A DNA stretch of 64,000 bases. Origin: an uncultured Selenomonadales bacterium. Its GTDB lineage: Bacteria > Bacillota > Negativicutes > Selenomonadales > Selenomonadaceae. The notes beneath the pieces were generated by a model, which saw only the letters and a list, made by a program, of their open reading frames with translations, was not told the DNA's origin and searched no databases. Shown in pieces: positions 49,546 to 59,500 of this stretch (position 1 is its first letter; each line of letters starts with the position of its first letter). The position numbers and the translations under genes are program-made. Where the stretch lies: NCBI GenBank assembly GCA_947307055.1, contig CAMZHX010000008.1, positions 60,069 through 124,068 of the forward strand. The letters run 5' to 3'.

Positions 49546-50427
49546 TTACCTGCCGTGTTTGGCGAGCCGTTGCAAATATTTCCCGTACTCATTTTTGGCG
49601 AGCGGCTCGGCAAGTTTCAAAAGTTGCGCCTCGTCAATGTAGCCCATGCGATAGGAAATTTCCTCTATGCAAGAAATTTTCAAGCCCTGACGCGTTTGAA
49701 TGGTATGGACGAAACTACCGGCTTGCAAAAGTGATTCATGCGTTCCGGTATCGAGCCAGGCATAACCGCGCCGCATTTTTTCCACGCGTAAATTGCCGCG
49801 CTCAAGATAAATTTTGTTGACGTCGGTTATTTCGAGTTCGCCGCGTGCCGATGGTTTAATCGACTTGGCAACGTCGACGATATTTTTATCGTAGAAGTAA
49901 AGTCCGGTCACGGCGTAATTCGAGCGCGGCTCCTTAGGTTTTTCCTCTAGGCTGACGGCTTGTCCGGTCTCGCGATTGAATTCCACTACGCCATAATTTT
50001 GCGGGTCGTTGACGTAGTAGGCAAAAACAGTCGCGCCTTCGTCGTGAGCCGCCGCTCGCTGAACTAACTTTGCAAAGTCCGAGCCGTAAAAAATATTGTC
50101 GCCCAAAACTAATGCGCAACCTTCGCCGCCAATAAATTCCTCGCCGATTAGGAAAGCTTGCGCTAAACCTTCGGGCTTAGGCTGAACGGCGTAGGAAATT
50201 TTCAGTCCGAGTTGCGAGCCGTCACCGAGCAGAGCTTGAAATAAATGACTGTCTTGTGGCGTCGTGATGATTAAAATTTCGCGAATGCCCGCCAACATCA
50301 AGGTCGACAGCGGATAATAAATCATCGGCTTGTCGAAGACCGGCATTAGTTGTTTCGATACGACTTCTGTTAGCGGATAAAGGCGCGTGCCGCTCCCGCC
50401 CGCCAAAATTATTCCCTTACCTATCAT
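49546..50427 (-). CDS. rfbA: glucose-1-phosphate thymidylyltransferase
   Basis: A 293-residue nucleotidyltransferase making dTDP-glucose, the first step to dTDP-rhamnose and related sugars. It has [68 protein letters not shown] and [13 protein letters not shown], all RfbA/RmlA marks. Length is normal. rfbB, C and D are not in the window; the enzyme may serve the RgpF-type glycan genes at 30-33 kb. ATG has GGAGT eight bases before. The downstream YfcE-type gene on the same strand lies just upstream in sequence, with a 15-base gap. Confidence 0.95.
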   Translation of the reverse strand: MIGKGIILAGGSGTRLYPLTEVVSKQLMPVFDKPMIYYPLSTLMLAGIREILIITTPQDSHLFQALLGDGSQLGLKISYAVQPKPEGLAQAFLIGEEFIGGEGCALVLGDNIFYGSDFAKLVQRAAAHDEGATVFAYYVNDPQNYGVVEFNRETGQAVSLEEKPKEPRSNYAVTGLYFYDKNIVDVAKSIKPSARGELEITDVNKIYLERGNLRVEKMRRGYAWLDTGTHESLLQAGSFVHTIQTRQGLKISCIEEISYRMGYIDEAQLLKLAEPLAKNEYGKYLQRLAKHGR

Positions 50428-50442
50428 AAAATTTCACTCCGA

Positions 50443-51012
50443 TTATATTTTGCATTGCATAAGGATTTCGCCCGAATCAAGGTCGAAGATTTGAATTTTC
50501 TCTTCGTCAATGACCGCGACGCTAGTTTTTTTATCAGCGCGGTTAGAAAGATACGGCGAGACCGTGCCGGGGTTGAGGAAAATTGTATCGCCGCGCTTTT
50601 CCAAAATTGTCGTGTGAATATGCCCCGTGATAAAAATATCTGCGCGGAATTGTTTAGCGATTTTGTCTTTGTCGTCGTTAGTCGGCAACTTGTGCCCGTG
50701 ATTGACGACAATACGCTTGCCATTGGCGAAGGCGTGAGCATACTCCGACAAGACCGGCACTTCTAAAACAAGTTGGTCAACTTCCGAATCGCCATTGCCG
50801 CGAGCTATCACGAACGGAATTTTCGACGCGTTAATCAGATTAGCCAAAGCTTTCGGGTTGTAGTCGTCGCCTTTGTAATTCGGATTGTTCGGTCCGTGAT
50901 AGAGGACATCGCCCGCGTGAAGAATAACTTCGGCGTCGGCGAAAAATTTTTCCATAGCAAGCGCGACCCTGTCAATGTAGCCGTGCGAATCGGAAAGAAC
51001 TCCAATTTTCAT
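50443..51012 (-). CDS. YfcE/MJ0936-type phosphodiesterase
   Basis: A 189-residue small metallophosphoesterase with all metal ligands: DSHG near the start, HAGDVLYHG, ARGNGDSEVD, VVNHGHKL and TGHIHT. Members hydrolyse phosphodiester model substrates and usually use Mn2+. The middle has an extra loop (GPNNPNYKGDDYNPKALA) relative to MJ0936, as in the YfcE form. The ATG has GGGAGAG seven bases before it. It lies 15 bases from rfbA on the same strand. Physiological substrate is unknown. Confidence 0.9.
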   Translation of the reverse strand: MKIGVLSDSHGYIDRVALAMEKFFADAEVILHAGDVLYHGPNNPNYKGDDYNPKALANLINASKIPFVIARGNGDSEVDQLVLEVPVLSEYAHAFANGKRIVVNHGHKLPTNDDKDKIAKQFRADIFITGHIHTTILEKRGDTIFLNPGTVSPYLSNRADKKTSVAVIDEEKIQIFDLDSGEILMQCKI

Positions 51013-51030
51013 TTAAAACTCTCCCTTCGT

Positions 51031-51079
51031 AGTAGTTAGGTGGTTAGGTTGTTAGGTGGTTAGGTTGTTAGGTGGTTAG
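51031..51079. repeat. 8-base-period array, GTTAGGTG/GTTAGGTT type
   Basis: GTTAGGTG and GTTAGGTT alternate about six times. It lies in the divergent gap between the phosphodiesterase gene and the first RTX gene. Confidence 0.75.
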
Positions 51080-51152
51080 AAAACTAATTCCCTAAAAATT
51101 ATAAGCCCTACGCCCGACTGTGGCAAGCAATCATTAAAAGTCTTTAAGGAAT

Positions 51153-51193
51153 TTGACAAAAGCCCCGCTAACATTTAAATTGTTATATAACAA
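51153..51193 (+). promoter_or_regulatory. promoter of RTX gene 1 with palindrome at the start site
   Basis: TTGACA (51153-51158) and TAAATT (51176-51181), spacer 17 bases. TTGTTAT-ATAACAA (51180-51193) is a perfect 14-base palindrome covering the expected start of transcription. Confidence 0.6.
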
Positions 51194-51222
51194 CTCCCGA
51201 ATCGCTATAGGAGGTTTAAATT

Positions 51223-54200
51223 ATGACCGCGCAAGAAGTTATAAAAAGTTTTACAAAGCAACTCGCCAATCACGGCTACGCCAGCTCCGATTCCGTCGGA
51301 CCTTATATGTTAGATTCTGCCGTCCGCGCCTCGTCGAGATATGGCAGCATTCAAGAAGCTATCGACGCGTTCAAGGCTGACCAAGTGCAAGCGGAAATGG
51401 AAGCCGTCGAAGAAGTTTTAGGCTCTAACTACGCCGGAAAAACTATGTACGACCTACCCGACAGTATTTTGGACGCCGACGCTAAAGACTACGACCCCAA
51501 TAATAAAAGCAATGCCTACTACGACGCGAATAACGATAGCCGCTCGACCGTAGAAAATTTAATCAAGGAGCGCATGTCAGATATTTTCCTGCAAAAATAT
51601 TGCGGCATTATCCTTAACGAAAAATATTTCTTCGACTCAAGCGGCACAGTTAAATCTTGGAGTCAATCGACCGGCAACGACGATACCGGCGCAATAACCG
51701 GTTCCGATGCGGGCACTTCCACCACTAAAACTAAATCTTCCGTCGTGCCCGAAGAATTTATCAACACCTACACCGCTTCGACCACAGCCGCTCAAAATAT
51801 CATCACCAATAATAGAAATTGGGTAGTGCAGGCGACCGATAACAACGACACTATCACTTCAAACGCCGCCGACTCAATCAGCGCGGGCGCAGGTAATGAT
51901 TCAATCATTGCTAACGGGAGCGGCGCAACTATCACTTCCGGCGACGGTTCCGACTTCATCACCATTTCCGAAGGCGTCACCGATATTACCCTTGACGATT
52001 TGAACGAGTACGACACCTTGACGATTAGCGGCGATTTTGATGTCGGCTCCGCGCAGATTGAAGACAGCTTGCTTGTCATAACCGATAGAACCGGCACGCG
52101 CAAAATTAAACTCGGCGACTTCGAGAACGCAACGTCCGCTAAAGTCAACTCGACTACGATTGCTAATTGGCTCGCTAATGCCGGCATAAGCTTAAACAAT
52201 CTCGCAACCAAAAATTATTCTGACGGCAAAGTCGTTTCAAGTTCAAACGTCAGCAACTCGTCCGCCGTAACCGTTGACCTCGACACCGTCGACACCAGCG
52301 CGATTGGGAATGTCACCGTTAACGGGGCTGTCGTCGGTAGCCTGTCAAGCACTTTCCCGAACGCCTCGACCTTCACGCGCAACGGCTTGACAATTCATTT
52401 GCTCGGCGTCGCGAGTGACACTTCAGGCAGTACAAGTAAAATTACCGCTAAAACCCTAGACGAACTCACCGACGCGCAAAAAACAATCGTCGCTGGGCTT
52501 TTCAAGTGGTGGGTAGGCGACGGGCTAACCCTAAGCGAGGAAAGTTTCGGCATAAGTTTCAACTCCTCAACCGCCACGATTAAAGATATGGGCCTTTTCT
52601 TCTACGACGGGCAGGGCTCCAATACGACCCTTGCCGCCGCGCCCTATTGGCCACGAAGTAACGACGGCGCAATTACTCAACTCATGCTCAAAATCAATAT
52701 GAATTACTACAACAACATTTCCGCCGACGATTTGGACGGCACCACCACCAAAGTTAAGAATTTACTTGACCGTACACTTGCTCACGAATTGACCCATTCC
52801 AATATGGAGACCAATATAAATTTCTTTAACAAGTTGCCGCAATTTTTCGTCGAGGGTTCGGCGGAATTGACGCACGGCATTGACGACGAGCGCGGCAACA
52901 GAATTTTCAACATAGCCGCTAACACCTCAAGCATTTCGACTGTCCTGGACGTAAGCAACACTTCGACCGGCAACGCCAATTATTACGCGGGCGGCTTTAT
53001 GTTCCTAAGATATTTTGCTAAGACTGCTGCCGCACAAACTCTGCCTGCCTTCGGAGAAATTACCGCGACAGTTAATCCCACTTCAAGCGGCGACTATTAT
53101 ATCAGCGGCAACAAAACTTCCGAGACCGCCTCGACGACCGCGCAGGATATTAAGCTCGGCACCGTCTCAAATGGCATTTACACCGTCGAAGATACCGGCG
53201 TCCACCAAGTCATAACAAACACGAATAATTTCAAAATCGCGGGTCTGACCATCAACGATACGCTTATTGGCTCCGATTCGGCTGATACCGTCGAGACTGC
53301 GCAAGGTTCATATATAACGAGCGGCACAGGCTCCGATTCAATCAAAATTTATGGGCAATTCGCCACGATTGACGCCGGCGCAGATAACGATACCGTCATT
53401 GCTCAAGACGGTAGTCATCATTTCATAGACTTGGGCGATGGCAACGACTTTGTAGAATTCAAGTTGAGTAACATTTACAGCAACACAATCGCGGGCGGCG
53501 CGGGTAATGACAGAATTTCTTTAGCGGCGTCTAATAACTCCTCGATTGATATGGGCGCGGGCGACGACTCGATTTACTTCGGCGGGCACAGCAATATAAT
53601 CGACGCGGGCGACGGCGACGATACCCTCATATCGCGCTACACCAATGACAGCGAAAATTTAATCGAACTCGGCGCGGGCAATGACAGGGCGACAATCTAC
53701 GGCGCAAGTAATACCCTTGACGGCGGCACCGGCGACGATTTTATTTATATCAGCAACGCAAGCAATACATTTTTCAGATACAAAGCGGGCGACGGCTCCG
53801 ACACTATCAACGGTTTCAACTCGACTTCCACTTTGATAATCGGCGGCGGCTTAGGCTTTTACACGACGGTTCAAAGCGGCAGAGATATTATCGTCACGGT
53901 CGATGATGGCTCTGTCTTTCTAAGAAATGCCGCGAACTTGGGGACGGTCAACATAGACGGCAAAGAGAAAAATCCTAAGCTTATCGAGGGCACCGACGAC
54001 CCCGACACTATAGACAATGCTCTTGACGACGCGACGATTTTGGCTTACGCCGGCGACGATATTATCACGAACAGCGGCGACAACGTATCAATCGACGGCG
54101 GCGCGGATAATGATTCAATCGAGTTGAACGGCGCGGGAGCTACAGTCAATGTCGGCGAGGGCGACGACTTAATTCAGTTAGGAGTTAGGAGTGAGGAGTT

Positions 54201-56427
54201 AGTAGTTGAAAATTTCGGCGCGGGCGATGTGATTCAGTTAAACGCGACGCTTGATAATCTTGATACTGTAAGCGGCGGGATAATCGCGGGCGACGTGACG
54301 ATTAGCGGCTTGGAGTTATCGGAGACAACCGCCGAATGGTCGCTTGACGATAACGTCGCGACTCACGAGCTTAAAATTTCTGAAGGCGCAACTTTGTCCG
54401 AAGATAATCAATCAATCGTATTCGGCGCGGCGAGTACGGAATCAATGACGGTTAGCGGCGTCGGCTCTACGGACGGACTTGCGATTGATACCGATAATAA
54501 AATTGTGACGGTGCAATCATCTGCGCTAAATGAAATGGACGTGACAATCAGCGACGGTTACAAATTGGTTTTGAGTGGCGTTTCTGCTCCGAGTACGGTA
54601 GCGGCGGCATGGAGTTTGAACGGCACGGCGGCAACTTATAAATCTTCCGAGATGATTGCAGGTTACACGCTCGACGATAATAAAATTGTCTACACTGCGG
54701 CGAGCGGCGGCGAAGTTTTAGTTACGGTTAGCGGCGTCACTGCGACAAGTGCTCTTGCGATTGATACGGCAAATAAAGTCGTGACGGTTCGAGCGGCGGC
54801 GTTGAATGAACAGAACGTGACGATTAGCAACGGCTATAAATTAGCAATGGGTAGCGACGTTGCGACGCCGATTGCGATAGAAGCGGCGTGGAGTTTGGAC
54901 GGCACGACCGCGACTTATAAATCATCTGAGCGGACGGCGGGTTACACGCTAGAAAACAATCAAATCAGCTACACTGCGGCGACCGATGAAGAATCGCTAG
55001 TTGAACTTAGCGGGATTGCCACTGCCCCGACCGTCAACGGGAGTATCGTCAAGTTATCGCCTAAAAATTTCGCGGGGAATGTTTCGGTCGTCAGCAATGA
55101 CGGTTACAGTTTCAGCTTGAGCGAAGGCAATTACGCGGGCAAAACTTTCAGCGGCAATGACGAGGACGATAGCATTACAAGTAGCGGCATGTACGTTACG
55201 ATTTCGGGCGGCGCAGGTCACGATTCTATTAAGGTTTCGGGTGTTAGGTGTAAGGTGTTAGGCGACGAAGGCAATGACCTTTTAATTGGCGGCAGGGGTT
55301 ATGATACCTTTTCCTATTCGAGCGGCAACGACACTATCGACGGCTACACCGCCAAAGATAAAATCATCACGAGCTCCGACTATGAAAATTTCTCGGTCAA
55401 CGGCTCCAATCTGATTTTCAGCTTCGGCGACGACTCTCTGACGATTCAAGACGCCGTTAATAAAAAATTCAATATGAACTCGGCAACCAACTACTACACC
55501 GCGGAAGGAGTTTACGATAAGAAAAAGAAATCTGTTAAGCTCTTTGCTACGACCGAAAACTTTACCGCCGATTCAAAAGTCGTGACGATTGACGGTTCGG
55601 AAGTCTCTTCAGCAATCAGTATCACGGGCAATAACAAAAAGAATTTGATTTACGCGGGCGCGAATGGCTCGACGCTCGACGGCGGCAAGGGCAAGGATAG
55701 CTTATACGGCGGCGACGGTGCAGACATTTTTATCTATGCAAAGGGCGACGGCAAAGATGTTATAGAAAATTTCGGCGCGGACGATATGATAAGTTTAAGC
55801 TCGAACGCCACGATTAAAGACGCTAAAATCAGGAGCGGCAACTCGATTATAAAAATCGGGAGCGGCTCGTTGACCGTCAAAAGTGCTACGGAATTTACAA
55901 TCATGCAGGACGGCGCAGAGAAAAAATTCAGTGCGGGCGTTTTTATCGAAGACGACAGTGCCAAAGTTTACGGCTCGTTCAGCGGCACAATCAATCTTGC
56001 TGATTACGGCGTTAAAACTTTTGACGGCTCGCTCGCCAAGAAAAAACTCACCATAACCGGCGACGATTCAGCCAACTCAATAATCGGCGGCACGGGCAAA
56101 GATAGTTTGATTGGCGGCGCGGGAAATGATACGTTATGGGGCGGCAAGAAAAATGATACGCTTTACGGCGGCGCAGGCGATGATACATTTATTTTCCGCG
56201 CCGGCGATGGCAACGATGTTATTGCCGATTACACAAGCGGCGACATACTCCAGATTATGAACAAACGCGGCACAGCTTCCGCCGATTTCAAGAAAGCGAC
56301 CTTCAAAGGCGATACCTTGACGCTAAACATAACCGGCGGTGGAAAAGTCATTTTGAGTAGTGTCGAATCCACAACCTCAATCAATATCAATGGCGAAAAT
56401 AAAACCGTCAGCGACTGGATTAAATAA
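51223..56427 (+). CDS. giant RTX-type secreted protein with HELTH metallopeptidase motif
   Basis: A 1734-residue protein without an N-terminal signal, so export by a type I system with a C-terminal signal is likely. Residues 1-200 are a helical domain. Nonapeptide GGxGxDx-type calcium repeats occur at ~210-265, ~680-880, ~1000 and several later clusters ([40 protein letters not shown]). Between them is a domain with LAHELTHSNME (His521, Glu522, His525) and FFVEGSAELTHG (Glu544), a gluzincin-like zinc site. Two or three ~100-residue repeats (NVTISNGYKLAM, AAAWSLNGTAATYKSSE) follow at about 1080-1270. It ends KTVSDWIK. Two 7-base repeat arrays lie in frame (residues 986-995 and 1339-1347). ATG has AGGAGG eight bases before. 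Confidence 0.9.
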   Translation: MTAQEVIKSFTKQLANHGYASSDSVGPYMLDSAVRASSRYGSIQEAIDAFKADQVQAEMEAVEEVLGSNYAGKTMYDLPDSILDADAKDYDPNNKSNAYYDANNDSRSTVENLIKERMSDIFLQKYCGIILNEKYFFDSSGTVKSWSQSTGNDDTGAITGSDAGTSTTKTKSSVVPEEFINTYTASTTAAQNIITNNRNWVVQATDNNDTITSNAADSISAGAGNDSIIANGSGATITSGDGSDFITISEGVTDITLDDLNEYDTLTISGDFDVGSAQIEDSLLVITDRTGTRKIKLGDFENATSAKVNSTTIANWLANAGISLNNLATKNYSDGKVVSSSNVSNSSAVTVDLDTVDTSAIGNVTVNGAVVGSLSSTFPNASTFTRNGLTIHLLGVASDTSGSTSKITAKTLDELTDAQKTIVAGLFKWWVGDGLTLSEESFGISFNSSTATIKDMGLFFYDGQGSNTTLAAAPYWPRSNDGAITQLMLKINMNYYNNISADDLDGTTTKVKNLLDRTLAHELTHSNMETNINFFNKLPQFFVEGSAELTHGIDDERGNRIFNIAANTSSISTVLDVSNTSTGNANYYAGGFMFLRYFAKTAAAQTLPAFGEITATVNPTSSGDYYISGNKTSETASTTAQDIKLGTVSNGIYTVEDTGVHQVITNTNNFKIAGLTINDTLIGSDSADTVETAQGSYITSGTGSDSIKIYGQFATIDAGADNDTVIAQDGSHHFIDLGDGNDFVEFKLSNIYSNTIAGGAGNDRISLAASNNSSIDMGAGDDSIYFGGHSNIIDAGDGDDTLISRYTNDSENLIELGAGNDRATIYGASNTLDGGTGDDFIYISNASNTFFRYKAGDGSDTINGFNSTSTLIIGGGLGFYTTVQSGRDIIVTVDDGSVFLRNAANLGTVNIDGKEKNPKLIEGTDDPDTIDNALDDATILAYAGDDIITNSGDNVSIDGGADNDSIELNGAGATVNVGEGDDLIQLGVRSEELVVENFGAGDVIQLNATLDNLDTVSGGIIAGDVTISGLELSETTAEWSLDDNVATHELKISEGATLSEDNQSIVFGAASTESMTVSGVGSTDGLAIDTDNKIVTVQSSALNEMDVTISDGYKLVLSGVSAPSTVAAAWSLNGTAATYKSSEMIAGYTLDDNKIVYTAASGGEVLVTVSGVTATSALAIDTANKVVTVRAAALNEQNVTISNGYKLAMGSDVATPIAIEAAWSLDGTTATYKSSERTAGYTLENNQISYTAATDEESLVELSGIATAPTVNGSIVKLSPKNFAGNVSVVSNDGYSFSLSEGNYAGKTFSGNDEDDSITSSGMYVTISGGAGHDSIKVSGVRCKVLGDEGNDLLIGGRGYDTFSYSSGNDTIDGYTAKDKIITSSDYENFSVNGSNLIFSFGDDSLTIQDAVNKKFNMNSATNYYTAEGVYDKKKKSVKLFATTENFTADSKVVTIDGSEVSSAISITGNNKKNLIYAGANGSTLDGGKGKDSLYGGDGADIFIYAKGDGKDVIENFGADDMISLSSNATIKDAKIRSGNSIIKIGSGSLTVKSATEFTIMQDGAEKKFSAGVFIEDDSAKVYGSFSGTINLADYGVKTFDGSLAKKKLTITGDDSANSIIGGTGKDSLIGGAGNDTLWGGKKNDTLYGGAGDDTFIFRAGDGNDVIADYTSGDILQIMNKRGTASADFKKATFKGDTLTLNITGGGKVILSSVESTTSININGENKTVSDWIK
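54178..54208 (+). repeat. 7-base-period array inside RTX gene 1 (TTAGGAG type)
   Basis: TTAGGAG, TTAGGAG, TGAGGAG, TTAGTAG, TTG runs in frame and encodes LGVRSEELVV, which does not fit the repeat pattern around it. The unit is the same family as the intergenic arrays at 6.45, 10.6 and 40.3 kb. Confidence 0.75.
55239..55262 (+). repeat. 7-base-period array inside RTX gene 1 (GGTGTTA type)
   Basis: GGTGTTA, GGTGTAA, GGTGTTA, GG encodes the in-frame VRCKVLG insertion between two calcium-binding repeats. It resembles the GTTAGGTG array at 51.03 kb. Confidence 0.7.
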
Positions 56428-56453
56428 AATTTTTAGTACGTTTTTAAAGCGAC

Positions 56454-56479
56454 TCCCCGATTGCGTGTCGGGGATTTTT
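56454..56479 (+). terminator. terminator after RTX gene 1
   Basis: TCCCCGA (56454-56460), 7-base loop, TCGGGGA (56468-56474), then five Ts. Confidence 0.8.
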
Positions 56480-56508
56480 CATTTCTCGATTAAAAATTTT
56501 ACGACTTA

Positions 56509-56538
56509 TTGACATGATGAGTAGGGGGGGCATATAAT
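56509..56538 (+). promoter_or_regulatory. promoter of RTX gene 2 with a seven-G tract in the spacer
   Basis: Perfect TTGACA (56509-56514) and TATAAT (56533-56538) with 18 bases between them, of which seven are consecutive Gs (56524-56530). Confidence 0.75.
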
Positions 56539-56566
56539 AATTAAAACTTAAAAGGAGATGGTTTTC

Positions 56567-59500
56567 ATGGCAGATATTTACAATTATGATTCCGATTCTC
56601 TGATTTCGGGAACAAACGATTCGGATTCAATTACCAACAACGGCTCGCAAGTCACAATCAACGCGCTCGGCGACGACGACACAATCCAAAACGACGGGAA
56701 TAACGTTTCAATCAATGCTGGCTCCGGTAACGATTCAATTGGCACTTGGGGTTCAAAAAGTACTATAAAAGGCGAAGACGGCGATGATACCATTGGAAAC
56801 TGGTCGGCAGATGATACAGAAACCTCAATAAGCGGCGGCGCGGGCAATGATTACATTCGCAACGATAATGGTAACAGTGCCACGCTTAACGGCGGCGCAG
56901 GCAACGATTCTATTCAGAACTACGGCGCAACTGTCACGATAGACGGCGGCTCCGGCAACGATGACCTTTCAAACTGGGGTAGAAGAGTAAAAATCTACGG
57001 CGGCGCGGGCAATGATAACATTTCTAACTGGGAAAGTAGCTCGACCCTCGACGGCGGCGCGGGCAATGACGCCATTCAAAGCAACGGCAAGAACGTTACA
57101 ATCGATGGCGGCGCGGGCAACGATGAAATTTCCAACTATGGCAACAACGTAACGATAAGCGGCGATGACGGCGACGATGATATTAATAATAGTTCATATA
57201 GTTACGAAACGTTTATAAACGCTGGCAAAGGCAATGACAATATCAGTAATACTGCTGAAAGCGTCACGATTACGGGCGGAGAAGGCAACGATATCATTTC
57301 CAACGAAGCTAAGAAAGTTTTATTCCAATACAACGCGGGCGACGGTAACGACTATATCACCGGCTTTAACGCAACTTCGACGCTTTCAATTTCGGGCGAC
57401 GAGAATGCTTATGCATATCGGAGAGGCTCAGATATTATCGTGAAAGTTGTTGACAGTTCAATCACTCTGGAAGGCGCAGCTGATTTAGAAGACGTTAATA
57501 TAATCGGTGCTGAGTTTGATATCGACAGCGACGCTGATTCCGATACCGATACCGATACCTATTCCGATAGCGACTCCGATTCTGATAGCGATTCAGATTC
57601 TGATAGCGACTCCGATTCTGATAGCGATTCAGATTCTGATAGCGACAGTGATTCCGATTCTGATAGCGACAGTGATTCTGACAGCGACAGCGACTCCGAT
57701 TCCGACAGTGATTCCGATTCTGATAGCGATTCCGATTCCGATAGCGATTCCGATTCCGATTCCGATTCCGATTACATTAAAAATAGCAAAAATAATACCG
57801 TAGTCAATGGCACTTCGGGCAACGATTCAATTTCAAACAGCGGAAATAACGTCACGATAAACGCGCTGGGCGGCAATGATTCCATTAACAACAGTGATAG
57901 GGATGAATACGGGAATTTTTTGGATGGCGTCAGCTCTTCCGTATCAATTGACGCAGGCGCAGGCAACGATTACATTTACACTTACGGCGAATCGGTCACA
58001 ATAGACGGCGGCGACGGCGATGATTACATTGACAACGACGGACCTTACGCCGGCGGAACAATCAATGGCGGCGCGGGCAACGATTACATTTACACTTACG
58101 GCGAATCGGTGACAATCGACGCAGGTGCAGGTGACGATTCCATTTACAGTCATGGCTCTGATGATATTATAATCTACGGCGGTACAGGTGATGATTACAT
58201 TTACAATTCCGGCGATAATTTGACAATCGACGGCGGCGCAGGCAATGATTCCATTTACATTCATGCCAACGGTAACAACGTCACGATTTCAGGCGGCGCG
58301 GGCGATGATTACATTCAAAATGACGGTCTTTGGTACAGTTACCGTAGCGGAAAAAATGTCTCAATCGACAGCGGCACGGGCAATGATACAATTAACTTGG
58401 TCGACGCCCCCGAAAATAACTTGATTGTCTACAAAGCGGGCGACGGCAACGACCTCATTCAAGGCTTTAATGAAACCTCGACGCTTTCCATTTCGGGCAT
58501 TGATAATGCTTTTGCATTTAGAAGCGGCTCGAATATAATTGTGTCACTTGTTGACAGTTCAATCACTCTGGAAGGTGCGGCGAGCGTAGACAATGCCAAT
58601 ATAATCGGTGTCGAGTTGTTTAATAATACCAAAGATAATGTCGTAATTAACGGCACGGACGACGGCGATGAAATTTCAAACAGTGCCTCGGAAGTCACGC
58701 TTAATGGCGGCGGCGGCGACGATTCCATTTACAATTACGGCGATTCGGTGACAATCGACGCGGGCGCGGGCAATGATTCCCTTCAAAACGAAGGCTCCAA
58801 CGTAACAATCTCTGCCGGCGCGGGTAATGATTCCCTTCAAAACGAAGGCTCCAACGTAACAATCTCTGCCGGCGCGGGTAATGACACTATCGACAATACT
58901 TGGGGCTCAAATGTTCTTTTCCAATATTCCGAAGGCGACGGTAACGACTATATTCAAGGTTTCAAAGAAAACTCTTCGCTTAGCATTTCGGGTAGCGATA
59001 ATGCCTCTGCCTTTAAGAGCGGCTCGGATATAATTGTGGCAGTCGGTAACAGTTCAATCATTCTGGCAGGCGCGCCCGGCTTAGGGAGAGCCAATATAAT
59101 CGGTGCCAAACTTGTTTATGACAGCAGTTACGGTTCGGATGTCTACTCAGATTCGGACTTGCTTTGGAATAGAGACGGCAACAAAGTTACTTTCAGTTTG
59201 GAAGACAGCGAAAAAATTTTACTTGAACTCGACGGCATAGAACAGGGTAGCAGTCTCACTCTGGAAGATAAGACGCTTAAACTTTCCGAAGACAACTTCA
59301 TTGAAGAGGGCGTCAGCGTGCTGAGCAATGCGGGCAACTTCGGCTTTGAGATAGCAGACGGGGATTATTCTTATGGGAAATTCACCGCCAGCGACACTAA
59401 GGACGTTATAACCAACAACGGCAGAGATTTGAGCATATTCGGCAGAGGCGGCAGAGATTCCATAGCCAACAACGCCAATAACGTTACAATTGACGGCGGC

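Noticed and set aside
57524..57771. Ser-Asp tract as a CRISPR or sequence error.
   Set aside because: The frame stays open for ~82 codons with mixed serine codons and sits inside a long coding frame.
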